Positions 24,746-34,128 of a stretch of 36,415 nucleotides of DNA are shown one piece after another (position 1 is the first letter of the stretch; every line of letters starts with the position of its first letter). The position numbers were made by a program, and so were the translations under genes. The notes under the pieces are model-generated. The model was not told where the DNA came from and did not search any database. It worked only from the letters and a program-made list of their open reading frames with translations. This DNA is from Prevotellaceae bacterium (GTDB lineage Bacteria > Bacteroidota > Bacteroidia > Bacteroidales > UBA932). The stretch covers positions 1 through 36,415 of the forward strand of contig JAITPN010000028.1 in assembly GCA_031289415.1 (NCBI GenBank). The letters run 5' to 3'.

Positions 24746-25186
24746 ATGACAGACAAACTAATCATAGGAGTAGCCACCGATCATGCCGGATACGCATGCA
24801 AAGAAATCGTCCGGAAATATTTAAACCGCCAAGGCTTTTCGGCACACGACTTCGGTTGCTTCTCGACCGAGAGCGCCGACTACCCCGACACGGCGCACCC
24901 GTTAGCCGAAGCCCTGCAACGCCACGCGATAAGCGCCGGCTTCGCCTTCTGCGGCACGGGCAACGGCATGGCAATGGCGCTCAACCGCCACCGCGGCATA
25001 CGCGCCGGCATCGCATGGACGCCCGAACTGTCGGAAGTAATCCGCAGCCACAACAACGCCAACATCTGCGTCATCCCCGCCCGCTACATCGAAGCCGACG
25101 AACTGTTAGTCATCGTCGAAACCTTCCTGCAAACCGACTTCGAGGGCGGACGGCACTTGCGCCGCATCGAAAAAATCGACATCTAA
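24746..25186 (+). CDS. rpiB: ribose-5-phosphate isomerase B
   Basis: Interconverts ribose 5-phosphate and ribulose 5-phosphate (RpiB/LacAB fold). 146 residues. DHAG (residues 12-15) forms the phosphate/substrate site, C69 in FCGTGNGM is the catalytic cysteine, and H102 in SHNNANIC is the ring-opening histidine; the spacing matches the E. coli enzyme. Last gene of the spt unit. The convergent gap downstream holds the terminator hairpin at 25222-25249. Confidence 0.92.
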   Translation: MTDKLIIGVATDHAGYACKEIVRKYLNRQGFSAHDFGCFSTESADYPDTAHPLAEALQRHAISAGFAFCGTGNGMAMALNRHRGIRAGIAWTPELSEVIRSHNNANICVIPARYIEADELLVIVETFLQTDFEGGRHLRRIEKIDI

Positions 25187-25221
25187 CGACAAATCACTCC
25201 GCCGAAATGAAAATCATCCGC

Positions 25222-25249
25222 AAAAAAAGCCAAGACGTTTAATCTTGGC
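25222..25249 (-). terminator. terminator of the glycosidase operon
   Basis: GCCAAGA and TCTTGGC form a perfect 7-bp stem with a 7-nt loop. On the minus strand it is followed at once by seven T (25228-25222). It lies 42 nt past the stop of the 25292 gene. On the plus strand the trailing T-rich stretch is weaker, so it could also slow transcripts from rpiB. Confidence 0.8.
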
Positions 25250-25291
25250 ATTCCTTTTATCCATAGCGGTTATCATCCGCCCATACTCTCC

Positions 25292-27151
25292 TTAGGGGAT
25301 TTGAGGGCTTTCATTCAAACCGAAATATACTACTCCGAACAGTCCGGCATTCCAGCCTTGCAGGATAAATCCGAGGTTTTCGCCGGTGAGGCTGTTGAGG
25401 TGTTCGTTGGGCGACCAGTCGCCGGAATTGACCAAGTCGGCAAGGGCAACGGTTTTAATCAATTTCACGGCTTCGTCTTTGCGCCCTATCTGTATGCGCG
25501 CCCAGCAGTCCATGAAACTCAGCCATGGCCACACGCCGCCGTTGTGGTAGGTTGCCGATTTATAGCCCCATTCGGACGGATAGTAAGGCGTAGTTTCGGC
25601 AATGCCGTACGCCGTGAGGCTTTGCGTATTGAGCGCATGGGTTATTTTTTCGGCACGGTCGCGAGGCACTACGTCGTACAACACGCCTATCATTTGGTCT
25701 TGCAGCAGGTGGGTGTTCACGCTTCCGTCGTTCCATCGCTGGCAGTAGTAGTTGCCGTTCCATAACCCGCCTTCGTCTGTCGGTTTGTTGAGAAAAGCGT
25801 AGCCTTTGTCGTAAGCTTTGCGGTATTTTTGAGCCGCTTCGTGGTCGTTCATCTCACTGCTCAGCGCCGCCATGCGGTTGAGCGCGGCAAGATATACCAT
25901 GCCCGAAAACGGCGAATATTTACGTCCCTGTACGCCGAGCACATCTTTCCAGTCGCCCCAAAACGATACTTGCACCGGCAGTCCGTCGCCGTCCGTGTCG
26001 CGCGTGATGAGCCAGTCCATAGCTTTTTTCAGCGGCTGCCACCATGCGGCAAGGGCTTCCCGGTCGTGATGATAGTTGTAGTAGCGTATGGCGCGAAGGA
26101 TAAAAAATGCGTTGATGTCCAAATCGTCATGACGTTCTATCAGCGGAAGAATAGTAGTGGGTATTTTCCCCGACGGCTGTTCCCATGCCGCGCTTTCGTC
26201 AATCATTTTGCGTTCCGCATCTTTGAATAATACCAGATGCAGCCACGACGTCCAGTAGCTGTCGCGCTGATTCAATTCGCAATATCCCATAGTCAGTATT
26301 TCGTCGTTTTTCGTACACTTGGTAAGCGAAATACCCGGAATGATATACCAATGGAGGTATTTATCCAGTTCCGCGTCGCCGGTTTGCGGAATGGCGGCGC
26401 TGAACGTGGCGGTTTTTTCTTTCAGCGTGTCCCATGAATGGTGTGCATGTTCGGTTACTTCTGCTACCGACGCAAATTGCTTTGCGCTCACCCAACTTTC
26501 ATCATAAAACGCCAACGCAATGTGCAGTGTTTTCTGTTCGCCCGCCTGCAAGGATATAGACACCGTGAGTTCGTCGTTTTGCCATTGCGTTTCGCCGTTG
26601 CACGACAATAAAAATTCTTCATCGGCAACGCCCGAAAGCCCTGCGTTGTTCCACGCATGGAGGGCTGCTGTTTCTACAGAATCGGGGACGACGCGCACGG
26701 TGAATGTTTCCTGTTTTTTTGTAGGATTCGTGCATGTCATTTCAAGCATGATTACCGGCAACGCCGATGTTTCAACCTCGTTTACGGCTAATGGACAAAA
26801 CGTCTGTATCGCAATAGTAGCATCGATAATGGGTGATTTATAATACGTGTTGTTCACGAATGGAAACGTACGTTGCACGTCTTTCTTCTTAAAATCGGAA
26901 AACGAATGTTTTTTGCCGTCTTTTTCCACAAAGAACTGTACGCGCCCTTTGTTTTGCAGCCAGTCGCCGAGCGTACCGGTGTTTTGCAGGATTTTACCGT
27001 ACAAGTCGCCGTTTTCGCCGACATTTGCCGTAAGCGCAAAGTTGGCTACCGGATAGCCGTCAATTTTGTTCTCCGCCGTCGCGTTTTGTGTTTCTGTTGT
27101 AGCGCAGCCGAGCATTAAAAATGCACAGGCTGATAACCAATATTTCTTCAT
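25292..27151 (-). CDS. lipoprotein (alpha/alpha)6 glycosidase, GH116/debranching-like
   Basis: Predicted lipoprotein, 619 residues from the ATG at 27151 (lipobox FLMLGC, C16); the frame is open 24 codons further up, but that part is not signal-like. An N-terminal beta-sandwich (to about 250) precedes a six-hairpin helical barrel. Marks: ELNQRDSYWTSWLHLVLFKD, DTDGDGLP, FWGDWKDVLG, LLQDQMIGVLYD, YHNGGVWPWLSFMDCWA and SPNEHLNSLTGENLGFILQGW. These resemble GH116 glucosylceramidases and the glucosidase part of debranching enzymes (GH15/GH63 clan). The acidic residues in GDWKD and SPNEH are candidates for catalysis. Family not settled. Last gene of GH30-GH63-this, 20 nt after the previous stop. Confidence 0.7.
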   Translation of the reverse strand: MKKYWLSACAFLMLGCATTETQNATAENKIDGYPVANFALTANVGENGDLYGKILQNTGTLGDWLQNKGRVQFFVEKDGKKHSFSDFKKKDVQRTFPFVNNTYYKSPIIDATIAIQTFCPLAVNEVETSALPVIMLEMTCTNPTKKQETFTVRVVPDSVETAALHAWNNAGLSGVADEEFLLSCNGETQWQNDELTVSISLQAGEQKTLHIALAFYDESWVSAKQFASVAEVTEHAHHSWDTLKEKTATFSAAIPQTGDAELDKYLHWYIIPGISLTKCTKNDEILTMGYCELNQRDSYWTSWLHLVLFKDAERKMIDESAAWEQPSGKIPTTILPLIERHDDLDINAFFILRAIRYYNYHHDREALAAWWQPLKKAMDWLITRDTDGDGLPVQVSFWGDWKDVLGVQGRKYSPFSGMVYLAALNRMAALSSEMNDHEAAQKYRKAYDKGYAFLNKPTDEGGLWNGNYYCQRWNDGSVNTHLLQDQMIGVLYDVVPRDRAEKITHALNTQSLTAYGIAETTPYYPSEWGYKSATYHNGGVWPWLSFMDCWARIQIGRKDEAVKLIKTVALADLVNSGDWSPNEHLNSLTGENLGFILQGWNAGLFGVVYFGLNESPQIP

Positions 27152-27171
27152 TGCAGTTGTTTTTTTAATGA

Positions 27172-29079
27172 TTAAAAATAGCCTTCTTCCATCAGTGCAA
27201 TAAAGCTGAGCAATGCACCCCAATGATAAAATTTGTCGCTGCTTCCTACGTCGTCGCCCGTACCGGTTACGGCGCTGTAGTTTTCAAACACGTAGCCGTC
27301 GCTCATCCAGCTTTTCAGCAGCAGGTCTTTCGATTTTCCAGCCAGCGCTTTCCGGGCTTCGGGCAGGTCGTAGTTGCGCAGCCCCATATACACGAGAAAA
27401 TTGAGCGGCGCCCAAATACGTCCGCGCCAATATGCGTTGTCGTGGAATGCGGGGTCGTTGCGCGGCGTAGTGGGGATTACCCATTCGCCCCAAAATTCGT
27501 CGGGATTGAGCAGATGTTCGTTTACCATGCGCTCGGCTTGAGCCTGAGTAGGCGCTTGGGCAAGCATCGGATAGAAATTGGTAGGCGAAATACGCCGGTT
27601 CAGCGTTTTGGTATCAATGTGGCGGTTGTAGTAGAATCCGAGGGAGTCGTCCCACAGGTCGGCAAGGTTTTTGCGATACTGGTCGCCGCGGCGGCGCAGT
27701 TCGTCAGCCTCTTTCGTGCGTCCGAGTTCGGCGGCTATTTTCGCCAAGATGTCGCAATCCATTACATACAGACCCGACAATCCGGCGTCGTTGAGTTTCT
27801 GTATATGCCGTACGTTGTCGAAAGGCACGTCGTCATACATGTGCGAGTTGTCAAGTCCCGATTCGTATGCGCCGCCTTGGGTATTGTTCACGTCCATGAG
27901 TTCCCAATAGCAATACATGGAAGGTTCGAACGGCGTACTTCCCCAGCACAGCAATCCGTCGGCACGACGGGCTTTGTCCCACCAGCGATTCCATGACAGC
28001 AGTTTATCGTACAGCAATTCGAGAAACCATTTTTCTTTATATTTTTGATAGATATGCCACACTGCCATGCTTCCGACAGGCGGCTGCGAACGGTCGCGCG
28101 ATTTGTAATGGTTGGTGTAGAAATTCGGCACGAATCCTTCTTCCGTAACGCCGCGCGTAATTTCTACCGCATTGGCGTAGGCAAGTTCTTTGCTGCCTAC
28201 CGACAGCATGATGGAAGCAAAATAAGTGTCCCAGCAAAACAATACGAACCCGCCCATTTCGGGCGTGAAGCTCCAGCCCACGTTCCAGATGCGGCTTACC
28301 GGCGTCATCACTTTGCGGACGGTGGGGTCGAAAATATTGTCCCACGACAGCACGTTTTGCATGGCATTATACACTTCGTAATGGTCGCCGAATTTCTCTT
28401 TGTTGGTTTCGACAAAAGCGTCGGCATGCGATTGTACAAACGCCTGCGCTTCGTCCGGCGACAGGCTGACGCCGCAAGTAATCGTTACCGGTTTGTCGGC
28501 AGACAGTATGATTTCTTTGTTCTTCTCGCCGATGAAATCGCCGTTCACGACGCCTTGCAATTTCACGACGGTATCTATGGAATGTATGGAAAATTTGTTG
28601 GCAGACGTGTGTATCCGGTTGTAGCAATGCCACAGGTTTTTCGGCGCTACGACCACGTGCCCGCCTGCGGCGTTGCCCGCGAGCGGCGTAATGATAATGA
28701 CATTTTTCCACTCGTCGGCGGCGCTCTGCACGCGGAACTTCAAGCCGTGCCATTCCGCCGCAATGTCGGTGTAGTAGCCGTCGTACGTGTGTGCACCCGG
28801 ACGCAGTATGGGCGCATCTTCGCGCCGCTCGCCAATCAGGAATACGTTGGCGCGCTTGCCTGCTTTGTCCACTACGTTCAAATCAATGGCTGCGCCGTAG
28901 GGGAGCAGTACGTGCGTCAGTACGCTGCGCGTATCCCACGTGTTCCAACCTTTCGCAATATCCTTTTGCATGCGGTCGTACAGTTTTTCGGGACTTTGCG
29001 CCGTGTCATTTTGTGCCGGAGCAGGCTTTCCGCACGATGCGGCTACCGCTATAAAGAGAAGAAATACTATTTTTTTCAT
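27172..29079 (-). CDS. lipoprotein GH63-like glucosidase
   Basis: Predicted lipoprotein (lipobox AVAASC, C16), 635 residues. The C-terminal half is a six-hairpin barrel with GH63/trehalase (MGH1-like) motifs: FCWDTYFASIMLS, YESGLDNSHMYDD (candidate acid), GEWVIPTTPRNDP, NAYWRGRIWAPLNFLVYMGL and GYVFENYSAVTGTGDD (candidate base). The N-terminal 250 residues form a beta domain. Relatives are alpha-glucosidases, including mannosylglycerate hydrolases and oligosaccharide glucosidase I; the substrate is not determined. It starts 3 nt after the GH30 stop, so coupled expression is expected. Confidence 0.82.
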   Translation of the reverse strand: MKKIVFLLFIAVAASCGKPAPAQNDTAQSPEKLYDRMQKDIAKGWNTWDTRSVLTHVLLPYGAAIDLNVVDKAGKRANVFLIGERREDAPILRPGAHTYDGYYTDIAAEWHGLKFRVQSAADEWKNVIIITPLAGNAAGGHVVVAPKNLWHCYNRIHTSANKFSIHSIDTVVKLQGVVNGDFIGEKNKEIILSADKPVTITCGVSLSPDEAQAFVQSHADAFVETNKEKFGDHYEVYNAMQNVLSWDNIFDPTVRKVMTPVSRIWNVGWSFTPEMGGFVLFCWDTYFASIMLSVGSKELAYANAVEITRGVTEEGFVPNFYTNHYKSRDRSQPPVGSMAVWHIYQKYKEKWFLELLYDKLLSWNRWWDKARRADGLLCWGSTPFEPSMYCYWELMDVNNTQGGAYESGLDNSHMYDDVPFDNVRHIQKLNDAGLSGLYVMDCDILAKIAAELGRTKEADELRRRGDQYRKNLADLWDDSLGFYYNRHIDTKTLNRRISPTNFYPMLAQAPTQAQAERMVNEHLLNPDEFWGEWVIPTTPRNDPAFHDNAYWRGRIWAPLNFLVYMGLRNYDLPEARKALAGKSKDLLLKSWMSDGYVFENYSAVTGTGDDVGSSDKFYHWGALLSFIALMEEGYF

Positions 29080-29082
29080 TAC

Positions 29083-30504
29083 TTACAGTGTTATCGTGTT
29101 AAATGATTTGGGTTGCAAGGTAACAGCTATTGTACGGTCGCCAACTTTGATGGTCGGTTTAATTTCGGCGTCTTGGGCATTGTGGAGCACCAGCACATAA
29201 CGTCCGTCTTTGTTTTTAAACGCCAACAAATCGGTGAACGAACCGGTGGACGTCAAAAACTGCGCACCCGGCAATACATAATGGCTGGCGTGTTTCAACA
29301 AATAATATTCGTAGGTATATTTATACGTTTTCGTATCTTTGTTTACGGTTACGAGCGAATTTTGCGTCCATCCCCAACGGCTCATGCCTCCTTCTTCGAG
29401 CGAGGTATTCCAATAGTCATACACGTTTGTGCCGTTGTTGAGGTAGTGTTTCAGCAAACTCCACGAGTGAAGGCACAGCCGCCAGTCGTTGCGTCCGTTG
29501 CCGCATTCCTGCTCGGTTTGGTAAATTTTCAGGTTCGGATACATCCGGTGCACGTCGCCGATAGCATATCTGCCTGCCCATTGAAACCCTACGCCGGTAA
29601 TATATTTTCCGCTTTCCGGATCTTGCAGCAGCGTATCTACCAGTGCATGGTCGGGGCGTTCCATGGTGCCGAACATCAGTTCTACGCCGAGGTGTTGCAT
29701 TGCCGGTCCGAGGTATTCGCCTACAAACTTGGCTAACCCCGACGACTGCCATGTGCAGCTCGGAAAAGGTTGGCACGAACTAAATTCGTTTTGCGGCATC
29801 ACCATCGAAATGTTGATATTTTCGGCACGATAGGCTTCGATGAATTTCGCGAAATAAAGGGCGTAGGCTTTAAAATAAGCATCTTCTTGAATAAACATGT
29901 TCATGCCTTCTGCCCGTACCTGTTCGGGTTTGATGCCGTTTTGACCGATGTTGTTGAAGAAGCTCGTATCTAATGGACGGCAGGCGTAGTGTTTATTGTC
30001 TTTCATCCAAGCGGGAGGCGACCACGGCGAAGCCCAGACTTTTAAGCCGGGGTTGTATTTCAGCGCGCTTTTGATAAAAGGAATTAGCGTTTCCTTGTCA
30101 TTGTCGATGCTGAAATTTTTCATTTCAAAATCGCCGTCGGTTTCGTTATACGAATACCAGTCGCGCGAAAAATCGTTAGCGCCCACCGGCATCCGGCACA
30201 CTGTGAAGTTCGCGCCCACGCCCGGCGCAAAAAGTTCTTTTATCACCGCTTCGCGGTCGGCTTCGCTTAGCAGGCTGAGCGACGTCCACCCCAATTCATT
30301 AAAACAAGTGCCGAATCCGTCGATGGTTTGCAGCGGACGAGCCACGTCAATCTCGGCGTCAGCCGTGTCGGTTTTTACAAATTCGATGCGCGTGGCGTCC
30401 TGCGGTTGCCACGATGCGTCGGGGGTAGAAGCTACCCATTCTATTTTGCTGTTACAAGCAGCGAAAGCGCTAAGCGCACATACACTAAATATGAGTTTTT
30501 TCAT
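29083..30504 (-). CDS. lipoprotein GH30 glycosidase
   Basis: Predicted lipoprotein (lipobox AFAAC, C17), 473 residues: TIM barrel plus the side beta-sandwich typical of GH30. DGFGTCFNELGW opens the barrel. The acid/base is E240 in MPQNE and the nucleophile is E331 in YQTEQECG. KVWASPWSPPAWMKDN is also family-typical. GH30 members act on beta-glucosylceramide, beta-1,6-glucan, beta-fucoside or xylan; the TEQ form of the nucleophile motif recalls the beta-1,6-glucanase group, but this is tentative. First gene of the GH30-GH63-GH116-like unit. Upstream lie a weak promoter (30540) and an 18-bp palindrome (30621). Confidence 0.88.
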   Translation of the reverse strand: MKKLIFSVCALSAFAACNSKIEWVASTPDASWQPQDATRIEFVKTDTADAEIDVARPLQTIDGFGTCFNELGWTSLSLLSEADREAVIKELFAPGVGANFTVCRMPVGANDFSRDWYSYNETDGDFEMKNFSIDNDKETLIPFIKSALKYNPGLKVWASPWSPPAWMKDNKHYACRPLDTSFFNNIGQNGIKPEQVRAEGMNMFIQEDAYFKAYALYFAKFIEAYRAENINISMVMPQNEFSSCQPFPSCTWQSSGLAKFVGEYLGPAMQHLGVELMFGTMERPDHALVDTLLQDPESGKYITGVGFQWAGRYAIGDVHRMYPNLKIYQTEQECGNGRNDWRLCLHSWSLLKHYLNNGTNVYDYWNTSLEEGGMSRWGWTQNSLVTVNKDTKTYKYTYEYYLLKHASHYVLPGAQFLTSTGSFTDLLAFKNKDGRYVLVLHNAQDAEIKPTIKVGDRTIAVTLQPKSFNTITL

Positions 30505-30539
30505 AATTAAAAATTTTAGATATTCATGTTAAAACATTG

Positions 30540-30571
30540 CGAAGGTAGGCATATTTCAGGAATTATGGAAA
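30540..30571 (-). promoter_or_regulatory. weak candidate promoter of the GH30 unit
   Basis: Minus-strand TTTC (30568-30571), 20-bp spacer, TACCTTCG (30540-30547): each box is one base off the Bacteroidota consensus, which would suit a promoter needing an activator. Confidence 0.4.
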
Positions 30572-30620
30572 TTTTTCTGCAACGACGCTTCGGTAAACGT
30601 CCCGCAAGGGTGTTTTACGT

Positions 30621-30638
30621 TTCCCCCACGTGGGGGAA
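30621..30638. promoter_or_regulatory. perfect 18-bp palindrome, candidate operator
   Basis: TTCCCCCACGTGGGGGAA, exactly self-complementary, centred roughly 95 bp upstream of the predicted GH30 transcription start. It has no T run beside it and sits between two operons, so a dimeric regulator site is plausible. Confidence 0.5.
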
Positions 30639-30688
30639 GTATTTTTCGATATAGTAAGTACTAAATTATAATACATTACAGTAATATT

Positions 30689-30720
30689 TCAAAAGAAAAG
30701 ACGGGGCAAAAGCCTCGTCT
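30689..30720 (-). terminator. terminator of the CotH-CotH-GH29 unit
   Basis: On the minus strand AGACGAGGC-TTTT-GCCCCGTCT (one wobble or mismatch), followed by TTTCTTTTG. It lies 31 nt past the GH29 stop. A similar GACGAGGC hairpin ends the gene at 36106. Confidence 0.75.
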
Positions 30721-30751
30721 TTTTTTCATGCTTCACCCATCTCTCATCACC

Positions 30752-32278
30752 TTATTCTACGTCAAACCGGAGCGCCCAAGCATAGCGGCAGGGTAGGTTT
30801 TCGGGGTTTTGCAGTTCGTCGGGGAGGGATAGCGTTACGCCGTCGTCGGTCAGCGTCCAAGGGATGTCGTGGGGGCAGCCCAAGAGCGTTACTTTGCTGC
30901 CTGCTTTGGGCGTTACGGAGGCGATGGTGATTTCGGGCAACCATTCTTCGACAAAGGCATATACACGTTTGTGGTCTTTTGTTTGTGTAAACCGGGTATT
31001 GCCGTCTTTCCACACTTCGCGGGGGCGGGTGTCGTAGATGCCTTCGCCGTTTATTGCCAGCCACTGCCCTGTTTCTTCGAGTTGCGCGATGGCTTTTTCG
31101 TGGAAGCGACCGTCGCCGTTGGGTCCGATGCCTACCATGAAGCTGCCGCCTTTCGCTACGGCGTCTACGAGGTTACGGATAATCCATCCTGCTCCTTTGT
31201 AGCGGTCGGCGTTTTTGTCGTACGAAAAACTTGCCGCCAGAGGGTAGATAGTCATCCACGGCATATTGGTGTTTTCTTTGCTTCCGGGCACAAAGCCTTC
31301 GGGCGTGTAGTAGTCGCCGTAGTTGCCTATTCCGCGGCAGCGGAGCATCACGTTGGGTTGCAGCTTGCGTATCATTTTTATGGTTTCTTTCGTGCCAGCC
31401 CATATATCTTTGCCTAACCATTGGTCTAAGCATATCATGTCTATTTTCCCGTAGTTGGTCAGCAGTTCGCGCAGTTGTTCGCGGTGGCGGGCGATGAGGC
31501 GCGCGGTTTCTTCGGACGTACGTTCGGGCGTCATGATTTTTGTAGAGTCGAAACGAATGTCGTTGCCGTAGTTTGCGGTGTTGGTTTTCACGCTCAGCGT
31601 AGTGAGCGGATGACTGTTGTAGGGGCGGAAGTCGGCGTCGTACCAGTCGGGATGCGAGTAGTAGAGGTCGATTTTAATGTCCCTTTCGTGTGCGGCGTCG
31701 CAGAGTTCTTTTACGACGTCGCGTTTGAAGGGCGTTTCTTCGATGCTGTACGCCACATCGCACGCTTCAATCGGGTGTTCTGCGTCGAGGTAGTTGGCGC
31801 GTTGCACTACGCGGGTTTTGGAGTGAAACATTGAGAAGCCTTCGTGGTGTTTGGTGGTAAAAGCCATACATTGTATGCCCGCGCGTTTGAATAAATCCAT
31901 CCATTCGTCGGCGTCGAAGCCTGCGGGGTTAAATGTTTTGTAGAGGTCGTTGTATTCCTGCTTGGTTTCGTCGGGCAGGTTCAGAAAGCCCCACGATTCG
32001 CCGTTCATTTCGCGAATGGAATAGATGCCCCAGTGTATCCGTACGGCAAATTTAATGTCGCGGAACGCTTCGTGCGCCGCTACGGATGCGTGAAGATAGT
32101 CGGCGTCCGGCTCATCTTCGATGTAGTCTTTAGTCACTTTGTAGTGATAGTCGTTTTTAGGAAGCACAATGTTGCGCTCCCTGTCTTTTTTTACGGCTTC
32201 CGCCAAATTTTCTTGTCCGCAGGAAGCTGCCAGCAGCAGTCCCGATAAAGCGAATGTGATATAATACTTGATGTGCAT
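30752..32278 (-). CDS. lipoprotein alpha-L-fucosidase, GH29
   Basis: Predicted lipoprotein (lipobox LLAASC, C20), 508 residues. GH29 marks: KFAVRIHWGIYS (residues 76-87), AGIQCMAFTTKHHEGFSMF (133-151) with the substrate-binding HH pair, DLYYSHPDWYD, and YGKIDMICLDQW with D285 as the expected nucleophile. GGSFMVGIGPNGDGRFHEKA follows the catalytic domain. The motif after the nucleophile is LDQW rather than the common FDG, so specificity may differ. Expected to hydrolyse alpha-L-fucosides outside the cytoplasm. It starts 17 nt after the stop of the CotH gene upstream. Confidence 0.88.
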   Translation of the reverse strand: MHIKYYITFALSGLLLAASCGQENLAEAVKKDRERNIVLPKNDYHYKVTKDYIEDEPDADYLHASVAAHEAFRDIKFAVRIHWGIYSIREMNGESWGFLNLPDETKQEYNDLYKTFNPAGFDADEWMDLFKRAGIQCMAFTTKHHEGFSMFHSKTRVVQRANYLDAEHPIEACDVAYSIEETPFKRDVVKELCDAAHERDIKIDLYYSHPDWYDADFRPYNSHPLTTLSVKTNTANYGNDIRFDSTKIMTPERTSEETARLIARHREQLRELLTNYGKIDMICLDQWLGKDIWAGTKETIKMIRKLQPNVMLRCRGIGNYGDYYTPEGFVPGSKENTNMPWMTIYPLAASFSYDKNADRYKGAGWIIRNLVDAVAKGGSFMVGIGPNGDGRFHEKAIAQLEETGQWLAINGEGIYDTRPREVWKDGNTRFTQTKDHKRVYAFVEEWLPEITIASVTPKAGSKVTLLGCPHDIPWTLTDDGVTLSLPDELQNPENLPCRYAWALRFDVE

Positions 32279-32295
32279 ATTTTATTGTTTTAAAA

Positions 32296-34125
32296 TTATA
32301 ATTCATTAATGTGTGCATCTATCCATGCTATCCGGTTCTCGAAATATTCCGTCAGATATTGCAGCTCGGCTTCATACGAATAGTGTACCGGCGAGCCGGG
32401 GTACACGGCTTTGCCGAGCACATCCCAGCGGTTGAAGTTGCGCTGTTGCGCGCCGTCGAGGTAGGCGGCTTCGTCGTCAATAAACTGCAGCAGGTTTTGT
32501 ACGGCGTTCTTTTTTTCCGCCCAGCGCGCTTTTATCCGTGCGGTGATATATTCGTCGTCCAATATGCGCGGCAACCAGTAGGCTTCGTGCCGGACTAAGA
32601 ACTTGTTGTTGCCCATGTCCGGGTAATTGCCCAGCGTAAGGTCGAAGTCCCACCCCGGACCGAACACATATTTCTTTATATCGGGATTGTAATAAAAATA
32701 TACGCTGCCATGGTCTACGTCCGGGTTTTCTACTATTTCGTTTTGAAGATAAAAATCTACGATAGACGCTTCGTCGAAATATTTCCGGTAGCCTGTGTTT
32801 TCGTTTTTAAAATCGGCGGCGTAGATAGCGTTTTCCGCTTCCTGCACGCGGGTGGTGATGCGTTCCCACACGCCGTCCAGATTCGTGTCGGGGTCTTTCA
32901 CGTTTACGGCTATTGCCGCCCCGTCGTTGTCGTTTGCAATGTAGTAGCCCTCGCGCGAGCGGTGCGTCCTGAAATAAGGAATGTCCGTCAACGAATGTAC
33001 CAACTCCATCAGGTAGCCGCCCTCAGGATTCGCGGAGGATATTTCGGACACATTCACGCGGTTTTCGTCAAGGCGTATCTGCTCCGTCAGCTGGTATACG
33101 CCGGCGTATTCGTTGTTGAGAAACAATTCTACCTGCTCGGAGCGCGGCGTCCACGGCATGGCGTTAAAGATTTCGCCTATTTTAAATGCCAGCGCATTTC
33201 GAATTAACGTTTTGTCGGCATGGTTGGCAAGCAATACCCAATGCCGCTGTGCCGGCATCCTGAGCAGCGCCGCCTTGCCGCCCGGTGCGAGCCGGAGCGT
33301 GTAGGGTTTCTTGTCGAACACATACCACGTGGTGTTGCCGCGCCCCTTGACGTCGAGTTTGCCCGCATACGTCCTGCCCGACGGCTGCTGCCGTTCGCCG
33401 TCGTACAAGGTGTACGTAGCGTCTTCGACCCACTCGTCCTTGCTGTCTATGGGCTTCGGCGTGTAGAGGAACATTACAGGCAAACGGTATTTCTGTACGT
33501 GCACCGTATATTTTGCCGTACTGCCGTCGGTTGCCGTTACGGTATATACTACGGGGTTGGTGAAGTCCACGGTGTCCGCCGCGCCGGGCGAAAGGCTGTA
33601 GCCTTTAAATTCGACGTACGGCGCAAAGCGCGTAAGGTCTATGCCGGCATGCACAAACAGCGAAATGGCGCTGCCCGCAGGCTCGCCTACAAATTCCGTG
33701 TCTTTTATACCGAACGACGTAATGGCTTTCGTACTATTGCTTTTTTGCAACACTACGTCGTACTGCTTTTCGGCGTTGTTTGCCGCCTTGAGCGTATAAC
33801 TCACTTTTTGCGAAAAATCTTGCGCCGCGCCCGACGGCGGCGTAATAGACACGCCCTCGAACGTGATGTCGGGCGTGAGGCGGCGCGCATCAAGCGCGTC
33901 GGGCACATATACTGTAATACGGCTGGCGGCGGCGGCGCGTTCCTCAATATCTACGATTGCCGTTTTCAGCTCTTGAAACGCAAAGGCAGTAATGCGTGCT
34001 TCGGGGACAACTTCGGGGGTATTTCCCACAGGGTTTTCCCGTACGCAGCCTGCAAGCAGCAGCCCCGCCGATGCGGCACAACACATCATGTATCGAATGT
34101 ATATCGCGGCTTTGCTCGTCGTCAT
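32296..34125 (-). CDS. lipoprotein CotH-kinase family protein, copy 1
   Basis: Predicted lipoprotein (lipobox LLAGC, C27), 609 residues. Two tandem beta repeats of DUF5018-like type lie at about 45-126 and 134-210, each with the pattern L-P-x-I/V-x-F, then DFxxxVxYTVxA and a closing Y-x-V-x-V. The CotH domain follows from about 215: KGRGNTTW (260-267), KKPYTLRL, WVLLANHADKTLIRNALAFKIG, GVYQLTEQIRLDENRV and the metal-site WDFD (492-495). CotH proteins are atypical secreted kinases that phosphorylate other extracytoplasmic proteins. The target here is unknown. It starts 3 nt after copy 2; the two share the whole architecture and arose by tandem duplication. Confidence 0.85.
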   Translation of the reverse strand: MTTSKAAIYIRYMMCCAASAGLLLAGCVRENPVGNTPEVVPEARITAFAFQELKTAIVDIEERAAAASRITVYVPDALDARRLTPDITFEGVSITPPSGAAQDFSQKVSYTLKAANNAEKQYDVVLQKSNSTKAITSFGIKDTEFVGEPAGSAISLFVHAGIDLTRFAPYVEFKGYSLSPGAADTVDFTNPVVYTVTATDGSTAKYTVHVQKYRLPVMFLYTPKPIDSKDEWVEDATYTLYDGERQQPSGRTYAGKLDVKGRGNTTWYVFDKKPYTLRLAPGGKAALLRMPAQRHWVLLANHADKTLIRNALAFKIGEIFNAMPWTPRSEQVELFLNNEYAGVYQLTEQIRLDENRVNVSEISSANPEGGYLMELVHSLTDIPYFRTHRSREGYYIANDNDGAAIAVNVKDPDTNLDGVWERITTRVQEAENAIYAADFKNENTGYRKYFDEASIVDFYLQNEIVENPDVDHGSVYFYYNPDIKKYVFGPGWDFDLTLGNYPDMGNNKFLVRHEAYWLPRILDDEYITARIKARWAEKKNAVQNLLQFIDDEAAYLDGAQQRNFNRWDVLGKAVYPGSPVHYSYEAELQYLTEYFENRIAWIDAHINEL

Positions 34126-34128
34126 CGC

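Noticed and set aside
28045-29106. 353-codon frame antisense to the GH63-like gene
   Set aside because: Shadow of a convincing gene on the other strand; no recognisable motifs.
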